Of a stretch of DNA of 35,637 bases, positions 29,376 to 35,637 are shown one piece after another; position 1 is the stretch's first letter; the number at the start of each line of letters is the position of its first letter. The notes beneath the pieces are model-generated. The model did no database searches. It was not told the origin of the DNA and worked only from the letters and a program-made list of their open reading frames with translations. The DNA is taken from NCBI GenBank assembly GCA_937959285.1, contig CALGAR010000014.1:1-35637 (forward strand), given 5' to 3'. The translations under genes and the position numbers were made by a program. Source of the DNA: an uncultured Bryobacterales bacterium. Its GTDB lineage: Bacteria > Acidobacteriota > Terriglobia > Bryobacterales > Bryobacteraceae.

Positions 29376-30506
29376 CTAAAGCTGCCGAAGAGCGTTATCG
29401 AGCGCCTCGACGAAGAAGTACTCTCCCCACATCACGGACTCCCCAACGCCGAGATTCTTGTGGATGTGGTAAACGCCGCCCTTGAGCACGCCTTCCCATT
29501 CCGGATCATCCTTGGCCAGATGCTTCTCGCAAAGCGATCGCAGGATATGGATCGCGGTGCTCCAGTAGAAATGTCCTTTGACGGGGTCGGGAAGCAGCCG
29601 GCACAGACGCAGCATGCCGCTTGCGGCGATCGCAGCCGCGGATGTATCAAGCAGCTTCCGGCTCTCAGGCGGCGCCTGGTAATCCCATGGTGGAACACCG
29701 TCCTTGCCAGTGTGAGTGATGTAGTAATCCGTGCATTTCTCCGCGGTCTCCAGGAAGCGCGGGTCGCCGCTGTATTCATAGCACGTCGTGAAGCCGTAGA
29801 GAGACCACGCGAGGCCTCGTGACCAGCAGGAATCACCGCGGTAGCCCTGATGGGTGCTTTGCCTCAGGAACTCGCCGGTCTCCAGGTCGAAGATTCCTTC
29901 ATGCGCCGTGGACCCATCGCCGCGCACGAGCGTACGCCTTGTCGTTAGACAATGGCGGATGGCGATGTCGCGAAGCTTCTTGTCTCCGGTCTCCCGCGCG
30001 GCATAAAAGATGATGCCGACGTTCATCATGATGTCGATGAACAAGGAGTTTTCGGCAACGAACGAACGCAGGTAACCGCCTTTCTCTTTGAAGCGCATCG
30101 CAAGAGTGCGGCCTGCCTGAATCAGCACTTCATGCAGAGCCGGATCCTTGGTCAGGCGGTACCACCGATAGTACGTCGAAAGGAAGATGAAGCCGAGATC
30201 GTGTACGTCGCGATCATGCTGGCGAGGTTCGAGCGGCTTGGTGTATCGCACGGCCTGCTCGAACCAGAAGTCCGCATTCGGAGCTCCGGCGTTCAAAGCG
30301 CGGCGATAAAAGATCCACATCATGCCGGGCAGGAACCCGTCGCACCAGTGCGTCCAGGCAGGGCCTTCATGCTTCCACCGGCCGTTCATTGTGTACATCG
30401 GATAGAAATCCGGATGGCGCTCGATGAGGCTCCGGACCTGCTTCTCGGCGAAGTCAAGCGCACCTTCAAAGAGCTTTCGGTCGGTCTCTAAATCAAACTG
30501 AATCAC
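29376..30506 (-). CDS. GH88-family unsaturated glucuronyl hydrolase
   Basis: The 376-residue protein is of glycoside hydrolase family 88, which hydrates and cleaves unsaturated glucuronic or galacturonic acid ends left by polysaccharide lyases. The catalytic Asp pair appears as D103 ('DRDVHDLGFIF') and D158 ('LFIDIMMN'). 'GYRGDSCWSRGLAWSLYGF' and 'PPWDYQAPPE' are family stretches of the alpha/alpha barrel. No signal peptide is seen, so it acts in the cytoplasm on imported oligosaccharides. Its GTG start overlaps the stop of the upstream secreted-protein gene by four bases (GTGA), with AGGAG five bases before it. No lyase or transporter is nearby. Confidence 0.93.
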   Translation of the reverse strand: MIQFDLETDRKLFEGALDFAEKQVRSLIERHPDFYPMYTMNGRWKHEGPAWTHWCDGFLPGMMWIFYRRALNAGAPNADFWFEQAVRYTKPLEPRQHDRDVHDLGFIFLSTYYRWYRLTKDPALHEVLIQAGRTLAMRFKEKGGYLRSFVAENSLFIDIMMNVGIIFYAARETGDKKLRDIAIRHCLTTRRTLVRGDGSTAHEGIFDLETGEFLRQSTHQGYRGDSCWSRGLAWSLYGFTTCYEYSGDPRFLETAEKCTDYYITHTGKDGVPPWDYQAPPESRKLLDTSAAAIAASGMLRLCRLLPDPVKGHFYWSTAIHILRSLCEKHLAKDDPEWEGVLKGGVYHIHKNLGVGESVMWGEYFFVEALDNALRQL

Positions 30507-31765
30507 TGTTTCTCCTGATTACGGGACAAGGACTGAGTGCGCCATTCCATGAAAAAGTCTGGCGCGAGCCGCCGAGCGGCTCCGGGTACAACAAATAGGT
30601 TTCTGGTGACAGGCGGAAGCTCGATCCTGCGTGGCAAGCCCAGAGGCAGGCTTCCGCTCAAACTCGCAATCGCGCGAAAGGGGCGCGCTTCTTCCAACAC
30701 AGCCCGCAGCCTTCCGCGCTTTCCGGGAAACTCGATCATGAGCGGCTCAAAAGCGACCAGGTAGTAGGTCGACGTGGAACTGCGCCGGCTCAGATAGCTG
30801 ATTCGACCTGTCATCGTCGCGTTCTTCGGCAGCACCACTTCCTTGCGGACCTTAACGTCGCGGACCAGAACTGCTGCGAAGGGATCTCCGACAGCCGCTG
30901 AAGCAAGATCGATCGGATTCTTTAGTTGAACTTGAATCAAAAGCCCTTCCGCCACATCGAAGTCTTCGATTGCCTGGGCAGGAACGGCTTCGTCAGGGGG
31001 AGGATCGTCGAAGACCAGCGTCGACTCACCGGTGTATTGGCGGCAGTTGTTGAAGCGAATCTGGTTCCTGTGCTCGCCGCCGTGCAGATCGACCAGGATC
31101 AGCTCGGACTCCTTCGGCAGGAGGAAGTCTTCGCTGCCGATAGGAACGCGAGCGTACTGCAGGATATTGCTTGCCGACCGAATCGGCACATGCGGAGGAA
31201 TGACGGTGGAGTGTACTTCCAGACGAACCAGGTCGAGTGTCTGGGCGTCCACCCAAAACGATCCCCGATACCCCGCCACCCCGGAGATGTCCCCCACGCG
31301 GAGCTGGTAGCCGCTCAAATTGATTGGAACCTCGTAGTTGAATCGAATGGTCGAGCGGCTGTCCAGTGACTCCGCGCCAACGTACTCGAAAGTCGCGGTA
31401 TTGGACAGAAAGACGGCGCGCGCATGAAGGGCAAAATCACCGTTGCCAATCGTCCCGCTACCGACGAGCTGCCTGAGGTCGCGCTCTTCAAACGATCTCT
31501 CTCCGGGCCACGAGAAGAGCTCTTTACCACCCACCAGTGCAACTTCCAGACGGAGAGTATCGACAAGATGAAAGCGGCGAGAAGCGCCCGCCCTTTGCGA
31601 TCGCAGTATGGTTTGCGTGCACGTATAGTTCGGCAGCTTCTCGAGGTTGTCCTTCATTCTGGCTTTGATTCTGGAAAGCACCAGCAGCTCGTGCGGAATG
31701 TCGCTTTCGCGGGCAGGCTGAGCGAACGCGGCCTGAACCGCAAACAGCAGACATAGCCACCGCAT
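30503..31765 (-). CDS. Secreted protein with LPNYTCTQT opening
   Basis: From ATG 31765 the protein has 420 residues with a signal peptide ('WLCLLFAVQAAFAQ'). 'LEKLPNYTCTQTILRSQR' at the start of the mature part is an opening I associate with acidobacterial secreted proteins; the family function is unknown. A middle beta-rich part ('GYRGSFWVDAQTLDLVRLEV') looks like an outer-membrane lipoprotein-sorting style fold. A C-terminal region ('PFAAVLVRDVKVRKEVVLPK') resembles the surface or glycine-zipper partner proteins that carry a TrbI-like strand. The frame is open to 32020 but lacks a start signal; a TACAAT box lies six bases before 31765. It is coupled to the GH88 gene. Confidence 0.7.
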   Translation of the reverse strand: MRWLCLLFAVQAAFAQPARESDIPHELLVLSRIKARMKDNLEKLPNYTCTQTILRSQRAGASRRFHLVDTLRLEVALVGGKELFSWPGERSFEERDLRQLVGSGTIGNGDFALHARAVFLSNTATFEYVGAESLDSRSTIRFNYEVPINLSGYQLRVGDISGVAGYRGSFWVDAQTLDLVRLEVHSTVIPPHVPIRSASNILQYARVPIGSEDFLLPKESELILVDLHGGEHRNQIRFNNCRQYTGESTLVFDDPPPDEAVPAQAIEDFDVAEGLLIQVQLKNPIDLASAAVGDPFAAVLVRDVKVRKEVVLPKNATMTGRISYLSRRSSTSTYYLVAFEPLMIEFPGKRGRLRAVLEEARPFRAIASLSGSLPLGLPRRIELPPVTRNLFVVPGAARRLAPDFFMEWRTQSLSRNQEKQ

Positions 31766-31771
31766 TGCGCT

Positions 31772-31777
31772 ATTGTA
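31772..31777 (-). promoter_or_regulatory. -10-like TACAAT six bases before ATG 31765
   Basis: Read on the minus strand, TACAAT ends six bases before ATG 31765, with no Shine-Dalgarno sequence. The message should start at the ATG. The -35 is not evident. Confidence 0.4.
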
Positions 31778-31825
31778 ACTTGCGGCTTGGGGCGCCGGTC
31801 CGGGACGGTAGAGCGTGCGAAATGG

Positions 31826-31831
31826 TACTAT
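31826..31831 (+). promoter_or_regulatory. -10-like TACTAT six bases before ATG 31838
   Basis: TACTAT ends six bases before ATG 31838 of the CDGSH gene, with no Shine-Dalgarno sequence. It mirrors the box for the divergent gene 50 bases to the left. A leaderless message is expected. The -35 is not evident. Confidence 0.4.
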
Positions 31832-31837
31832 ACCGGC

Positions 31838-32083
31838 ATGCCAGCTAAGGTAACAGTGATTAACAATGGTCCGATTCGGATTGAAGGAGAATTCGAAATT
31901 TATGACGCAGAAGGAAAGGCCTACGAGCTTGCGGGCCGGACGGTAATATCGCTTTGCCGGTGCGGCTTCTCCGAAAATAAACCGTTCTGCGACGGAAAGC
32001 ATCGTGTGAACGGGTTCCAATCCCAGTGCCAGGCGACCGAGCTTCCGGCTCCAAAACCGAAAGCTTCAGCTTCCGCTTCGTAG
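31838..32083 (+). CDS. CDGSH iron-sulfur domain protein
   Basis: The 81-residue protein contains one CDGSH motif: 'LCRCGFSENKPFCDGKH', that is C-x-C-x2-S-x3-P-x-C-D-G-x-H, with three Cys and one His to hold a 2Fe-2S cluster. The N-terminal 'NNGPIRIEGEFEIYDAEGK' is typical of small bacterial CDGSH proteins (mitoNEET-like). The C-terminal tail is Pro/Lys/Ala/Ser-rich and probably flexible. The role is unknown; redox or cluster transfer is usual. The frame extends to 31787, but ATG 31838 is preferred because of the -10 box six bases upstream and because the conserved part begins there. Confidence 0.92.
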   Translation: MPAKVTVINNGPIRIEGEFEIYDAEGKAYELAGRTVISLCRCGFSENKPFCDGKHRVNGFQSQCQATELPAPKPKASASAS

Positions 32084-32248
32084 TGATGAAACTCAGGCTG
32101 CGTCCTTATACGCGGTGTTAAATTCCAGGGTCGTGCCTGTGAAAACTCGTCTCACGTTAAGCCGCAGGTGCGGTCAATCTGGTATAAGGATTGCAGCACT
32201 TGAATGTCCGGCTCCCTTTCAGGCAGGAAAGATCGGGAAGAGTTGAAC

Positions 32249-33058
32249 ATGTTGAGCAAGAGCCCAAAATGGTATTTAATCGCCGCACTTGCGTCCGCGC
32301 TCATGGCGGCAGGATGCGGCAAGAAACAGGAGACACCGGCTGCCGCAACCGAAGGGCCGGAAGCAGCAGCCCCGGCCGAGACTAGCGCTGATTCATCCAA
32401 ACCATCAACGCCATCGTCAACACAAACCTCGAGGGAGCCAAGCCGGAGCGCGCGAGCTTCCAGGAATGAGCGTGAATCCTCACGCCCGTTGACGCCGGCA
32501 TCCGGAGCCCCCGTTTCCTCGCAACCCGAAGCGGTTGCTCCGCCGAAGGCACTTGTCTTACCAGCCGGGACGTCGATCCGCGTGCGCACAACCACAGCTC
32601 TCTCGACAAAGCAGAATCAGACCGGAGACAGCTTCACAGCGACTTTGGCGAGCGATCTGGTGCATGACGGCGTGACTGTGGCCACGCGAGGAGCAACGGT
32701 GAAGGGACAAGTCGTTGAGTCCGACCCGGGCGGCCGGGTAAAGGGCAGGGCTCAACTGGCGGTCCAGTTAACCTCGCTTGAAACGGTAGACGGCACGGTG
32801 GTGCCCATCAGCACCGATAGCGTCGTGGAGGTTGCCGCCGCCTCGAAGAAGAAGGACGCCCTGAAGGTCGGCATCGGAAGCGGCATCGGCGCGGCCATTG
32901 GCGCGATTGCCGGCGGCGGAAAGGGTGCTGCGATTGGGGCGGCTGCAGGGGCGGGCGCAGGCACAGGCGCCGTGCTTGCCACCCGTGGAGATCCTGCCAC
33001 CATCCCGTCGGAAGCCGTCCTTACATTCCGTCTCCGCAGCGACGCCAAAATCAGATAG
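32249..33058 (+). CDS. Lipoprotein with glycine-zipper domain
   Basis: From ATG 32249 (GGAAGAG six bases upstream) the protein has 269 residues. The signal sequence ends in the lipobox 'LMAAGC' with C23 as the lipidated cysteine. A long Ala/Pro/Ser/Glu-rich low-complexity linker (about 25-100) is followed by a beta-rich part ('LPAGTSIRVRTTTALSTK', 'TVKGQVVES') and a glycine zipper ('GIGSGIGAAIGAIAGGGKG', then 'AAIGAAAGAGAGTGAVLA') that could pack in or on a membrane. It is probably an outer-membrane lipoprotein; the function is unknown. The frame is open to 32204 without a better start. A stable hairpin follows the stop. Confidence 0.8.
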   Translation: MLSKSPKWYLIAALASALMAAGCGKKQETPAAATEGPEAAAPAETSADSSKPSTPSSTQTSREPSRSARASRNERESSRPLTPASGAPVSSQPEAVAPPKALVLPAGTSIRVRTTTALSTKQNQTGDSFTATLASDLVHDGVTVATRGATVKGQVVESDPGGRVKGRAQLAVQLTSLETVDGTVVPISTDSVVEVAAASKKKDALKVGIGSGIGAAIGAIAGGGKGAAIGAAAGAGAGTGAVLATRGDPATIPSEAVLTFRLRSDAKIR

Positions 33059-33065
33059 GCTTAGC

Positions 33066-33089
33066 CGGGAAGGGAGACCTCCCTTCCCG
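33066..33089 (+). terminator. Strong hairpin after lipoprotein gene
   Basis: CGGGAAGGGAG and CTCCCTTCCCG form an 11-bp perfect inverted repeat with only AC between, eight bases after the stop codon. No T-tract follows, so it is not a classical intrinsic terminator; it may stop or protect the 3' end of the message. Confidence 0.55.
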
Positions 33090-33227
33090 CACCTGATCCC
33101 CCCGAATTTCCTGTTACTTCCCGCCGTGTAATGCGTCACACGGGCCAGGCAGCCCGGCGATCAGCTTGCTGCCCCGCCGTATAGCTCCCGTTCGGCAGAC
33201 CGCATACGAAAACCGTTGGAGAGCTTT

Positions 33228-33569
33228 ATGCACTACTTTGCGCTCACGGTTCTCCTGACGTGTCTATTGGTGTCCCCGCCAGCTTCCGCGGGCCGGAAAC
33301 CGGAGCTCCCGAAGTGCGGCTCTGACCGGCAGGGAAAGTATTGGCCGGAGGAGGCGAACGGAAGCCGGGAGAAGATCCTCGCCGCCGCTCGCTGCGGGAT
33401 ACTGCACCGGTGTGTCAAGAAGAGATGGACGTATAAGTGGGAACGCTGGACGATCAGCTTCCAGGAGCTGAAGGGGGAGGATGTCTCCTGCGAAGCCCGT
33501 CCGCAGACTTCTGTCGACGATGATCCCGCAAAGGCGGACGAGAAATCTACGCTCGGCGAGACAAACTAA
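33228..33569 (+). CDS. Small secreted hypothetical protein
   Basis: From ATG 33228 (GGAGAG six bases upstream) the protein has 113 residues with a signal peptide ('FALTVLLTCLLVSPPASA'). The mature part is charged and has four cysteines ('PKCGSDRQGKYWPEEANG', 'ARCGILHRCVKKRW', 'DVSCEARP'), which may form two disulfides. I do not recognise the family. The tail is acidic. Its stop codon overlaps that of the convergent CHAD gene by a few bases. Confidence 0.6.
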   Translation: MHYFALTVLLTCLLVSPPASAGRKPELPKCGSDRQGKYWPEEANGSREKILAAARCGILHRCVKKRWTYKWERWTISFQELKGEDVSCEARPQTSVDDDPAKADEKSTLGETN

Positions 33570-34039
33570 CCCTTCACCGTCCGCTTCGTTCGCTTACCTG
33601 CATAGAGGCGCAGGTAGCGTACCCAGGATTCACGCTCGCCCGGCGCGCCGAAGTATTTCTTCCAGAAGTTTTGAAACTCAGTGATTTTCTCCTCGATCCG
33701 GCGATCGAGGAACGCGATCGCCGCGGACGCATCGGGTTTCGGGTCCAAGAGACGGCGCGTCACGGCAGCGTCATTGATACTGCCCAACAGTTGCTGTACC
33801 TTCCGCAGGCGTCCGATGCGATCTTCAAGACCGGGACCATAGAGAGGACGAAAGAGTTCTAACGTATATCGGAAGTGCTTAGTCGCAAGGCGGAGCTCAT
33901 GAAGTCGCTCGGGCGCCGGAGCCTTGCTGACTACCTTGTTCCCTTCGGCGAAGTACCGTTCCGCCATCTCCGGGAGCCTGAGCCGGGCATTCTCAACAGC
34001 CGGCTTCGACTCGTCCCACTCCTGAGCGGTCCCTTTCAT
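33566..34039 (-). CDS. CHAD domain protein, C-terminal half
   Basis: The 157-residue protein is the second half of a CHAD domain: 'LHELRLATKHFRYTLELF' followed by 'RLRKVQQLLGSINDAAVTRR'. These give the conserved H-x-LR and K/R-rich helices that bind polyphosphate. A normal CHAD domain (about 250-300 residues) has both halves in one protein. Here the ATG overlaps the stop of the first half by four bases (ATGA), so ribosomes can pass from one to the other. The tail is basic ('LRLYAGKRTKRTVKG'). Confidence 0.85.
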   Translation of the reverse strand: MKGTAQEWDESKPAVENARLRLPEMAERYFAEGNKVVSKAPAPERLHELRLATKHFRYTLELFRPLYGPGLEDRIGRLRKVQQLLGSINDAAVTRRLLDPKPDASAAIAFLDRRIEEKITEFQNFWKKYFGAPGERESWVRYLRLYAGKRTKRTVKG

Positions 34040-34452
34040 GCGCCGTGGATGCTGTGGAGGTGGAGAGATTCACGCCACTTCGAGGAGAAGTCGTGCCGGG
34101 CCCACCGTTTCAGTTCCGCAGCGAGCGCGCGCTCCGCCGCCTTCCTTTCCTTGCGCAAACCTTCAACCAGGCTGCCCTCGCACACACCCGCTTCCGCGAG
34201 CAGTTCCAGGGCAATGTCCTTGTCCCTCACGGCAGCAGCCTGATCCATGAGTCCCCGCAGCTTCTTTCTCACCTTCTTGACGCCTTTTTCGGGGAAGAAC
34301 TGACGGAAGACCCGGAGACCCTCGCCGAACCGGCGAATGGCGACACGCAAGTCATGGATGGCGTCCGGATCACGAGATTTGGAAGCCCGGTGAACCTCGA
34401 ATACGAATTTGCCGAGAAGACTGCGCAGGCGGTCAGCCGCGTACTCGCGCAT
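34036..34452 (-). CDS. CHAD domain protein, N-terminal half
   Basis: The 138-residue protein carries the first CHAD repeat: 'IHDLRVAIRRFGEGLRVF' and 'KLRGLMDQAAAVRDKDIALE', again with the H-x-LR motif and basic helices. It ends just after a charged helix ('RKERKAAERALAAEL') where the link to the second repeat should be. Together with the next gene it would make a full polyphosphate-binding unit. It starts six bases after the rsmE stop, on the same strand, so rsmE and the two CHAD genes are probably one transcript. A TAGAAT lies eight bases before the ATG, at the very end of rsmE. Confidence 0.87.
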   Translation of the reverse strand: MREYAADRLRSLLGKFVFEVHRASKSRDPDAIHDLRVAIRRFGEGLRVFRQFFPEKGVKKVRKKLRGLMDQAAAVRDKDIALELLAEAGVCEGSLVEGLRKERKAAERALAAELKRWARHDFSSKWRESLHLHSIHGA

Positions 34453-34458
34453 GTGTCT

Positions 34459-35190
34459 TCATTCTACCGGCATCTGCCACGCAGAGCTGATCACTGAAAG
34501 ACCCGCGATCGCCGCTGTTTCCGCACGCAGGATCTGCGGCCCCAGGGAAACGCGCTTCCATCCTGCGCGGTCGGCGCTTTCACGCTCCCGGTCCACCCAT
34601 CCCCCCTCGGGACCACACAAGAGAAGAACCCGGTCGGATGCGCAGCGAACCTCCGGCAAGGCCGAGAGGATCGGAGGTAGCCCATTAGCCTCGTCCAGGC
34701 ACAAGCGATATTCGCCTTCCTGCTCAAGAGCCGCTTCAAAGGTCAAGGGCGGCACAACCTCCGGGACACTCACCCGCCGTGACTGCTGGCTGCTCTCAAA
34801 TGCAATCCGCCGCCAGCGCTCCAGACGCTTACACGCCGCACGCTCCAGCCCCTTTTCGCTGCGTTCCGTCTCAACCGGGACGACCCGCTCAACGCCAAGC
34901 TCGGTCGCCTTTTCAATCAGCCATTCCAGACGGTCGAACTTGATCAGGGCGGCCAGGATGGTCAGGCGGACCGGATACCGGCGGGGCTCCAGCGGCTCCA
35001 GAATCCGGAAGGAGACGGACTCTTTGCCAAATCCTTCAATTTCAGCGAGATATAACGAACCCCCGTCGGATACCTCGTACTTCTGCCCGATCTCCGCCCG
35101 CAGAACCCGACGAAGATGCCTGGCTTCGTCTCCATTCAATCCGGCCCGGCCCCCGCGGACCTGGCTGACAAAGAACAACCGTCGTGCCAT
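34459..35190 (-). CDS. rsmE: 16S rRNA (uracil-1498-N3)-methyltransferase
   Basis: RsmE methylates U1498 of 16S rRNA. From ATG 35190 the protein has 243 residues. The N-terminal PUA-like part ends around 'RRYPVRLTILAALIKFDRLE'. The SPOUT methyltransferase core carries 'LIEKATELGVERVVPVETER' and 'SSQQSRRVSVPEVVPPLTF', with the knot region 'LLCGPEGGWVDRE' and 'SLGPQILRAETAAIAGLSV'. ATG 35190 is chosen because the conserved 'ARRLFFV' opening starts there; the frame continues to 35367 but overlaps the divergent ruvA. Only 21 bases separate the two starts. Confidence 0.95.
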   Translation of the reverse strand: MARRLFFVSQVRGGRAGLNGDEARHLRRVLRAEIGQKYEVSDGGSLYLAEIEGFGKESVSFRILEPLEPRRYPVRLTILAALIKFDRLEWLIEKATELGVERVVPVETERSEKGLERAACKRLERWRRIAFESSQQSRRVSVPEVVPPLTFEAALEQEGEYRLCLDEANGLPPILSALPEVRCASDRVLLLCGPEGGWVDRERESADRAGWKRVSLGPQILRAETAAIAGLSVISSAWQMPVE

Positions 35191-35211
35191 GTACGATAAT
35201 TGAATTCTCCC

Positions 35212-35637
35212 ATGATCGCCTTTCTCCGCGGTACGCTGCTCGAGAAGCAGCCGAACCAACTGATTGTCGACGTAGGAGGCGTCGGCTACGACGTCAGTGT
35301 GCCGGTGTCCACGTTTTCGGCAATGCCTGACACAGGACGGGAGGTGAAGCTGCATATACACACGCACGTCCGCGAGGACGCAATCTGCCTCTTCGGCTTC
35401 GCCACTGCCGAAGAGAAGACGCTGTTCGAGAAGCTGGTTACGGTCAGCGGCATTGGTCCAAAGCTGGCAGTGACCGTGCTGTCCGGGCTGTCGGTGGCCG
35501 ACCTCGTGGCAGCCATCCGGTCGGGCGAAGCAGCGCGACTGGTCAAGGTGCCGGGCGTCGGCAAGAAGACAGCCGAACGGATCGTGCTGGAGTTGCGAGA
35601 CAAAGTGGAGGCGCTGGCCGCCGGAGCGGCGGCGGCA
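35212..35637 (+). CDS. ruvA: Holliday junction helicase subunit RuvA, 5' part
   Basis: RuvA binds Holliday junctions and guides RuvB-driven branch migration. The window ends inside the gene, with 142 codons visible of about 190-200. The N-terminal OB-like domain ('IAFLRGTLLEKQPNQLIVD') and the two helix-hairpin-helix motifs are present ('VSGIGPKLAVTVLSGL' and 'VPGVGKKTAERIVLELRDK'). A Gly/Ala-rich linker begins at the end ('LAAGAAAA'), leading to the missing C-terminal RuvB-binding domain. The ATG lies 21 bases from the divergent rsmE start. TACGAT and TAATTG lie in this gap but no clear promoter. Confidence 0.96.
   Translation, partial: MIAFLRGTLLEKQPNQLIVDVGGVGYDVSVPVSTFSAMPDTGREVKLHIHTHVREDAICLFGFATAEEKTLFEKLVTVSGIGPKLAVTVLSGLSVADLVAAIRSGEAARLVKVPGVGKKTAERIVLELRDKVEALAAGAAAA

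Overview
The window is a 35.6 kb piece of a GC-rich bacterial chromosome carrying mostly chromosomal housekeeping genes. Several features suggest an Acidobacteriota genome of the Bryobacterales/Solibacter type: separate ispD and ispF next to a YacL-like PIN-TRAM protein, secreted proteins with an 'LPNYTCTQT' opening, a large membrane spermidine-synthase-like protein, an OPT transporter and a GH88 hydrolase. That placement is inference from gene content and protein style; there is no rRNA gene here to test it.

Layout. Positions 1-476 are an anomalous, very GC-rich stretch that replaces the 3' two thirds of argB and looks like a contig-end junction. Arginine genes argB (fragment) and argC follow on the minus strand behind an inverted repeat that overlaps the ribosome binding site. 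Next come a zinc-ribbon membrane protein and a secreted metallo-beta-lactamase-fold protein. From 3.6 to 8.4 kb lies the most unusual block: a large P-type ATPase with a PEGLP motif and an HMA-like N-terminus, a DUF5132-like protein, two more HMA-like proteins and a phasin-like amphipathic protein. Then come cysDN (sulfate activation, with a dead APS-kinase-like tail on CysN), motAB, an M28 peptidase, ispF-ispD, a PIN-TRAM protein, an RRM protein, serA with a class V aminotransferase, yqeY and an OPT transporter closed by a strong terminator.

The right third (23.6-34 kb) holds envelope and accessory genes: a Nal1-like trypsin-fold protease, an UlaG-like hydrolase, a membrane spermidine-synthase-like protein, a small Cys-rich secreted peptide with an in-frame stop, a LolA/DUF4412-like secreted protein, a GH88 glycosidase with a secreted partner, a CDGSH iron-sulfur protein, a glycine-zipper lipoprotein and a CHAD protein split into two overlapping genes. 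The window ends with rsmE and the 5' part of ruvA.

A recurring signal is a TAnnnT (-10-like) hexamer placed six or seven bases before the start codon of genes that lack a Shine-Dalgarno sequence (2413, 24910, 25813, 28390, 31838 on plus; 31765 on minus). This suggests that a good part of these genes is expressed from leaderless mRNAs. No tRNA, rRNA, CRISPR array, insertion sequence or prophage gene was recognised.
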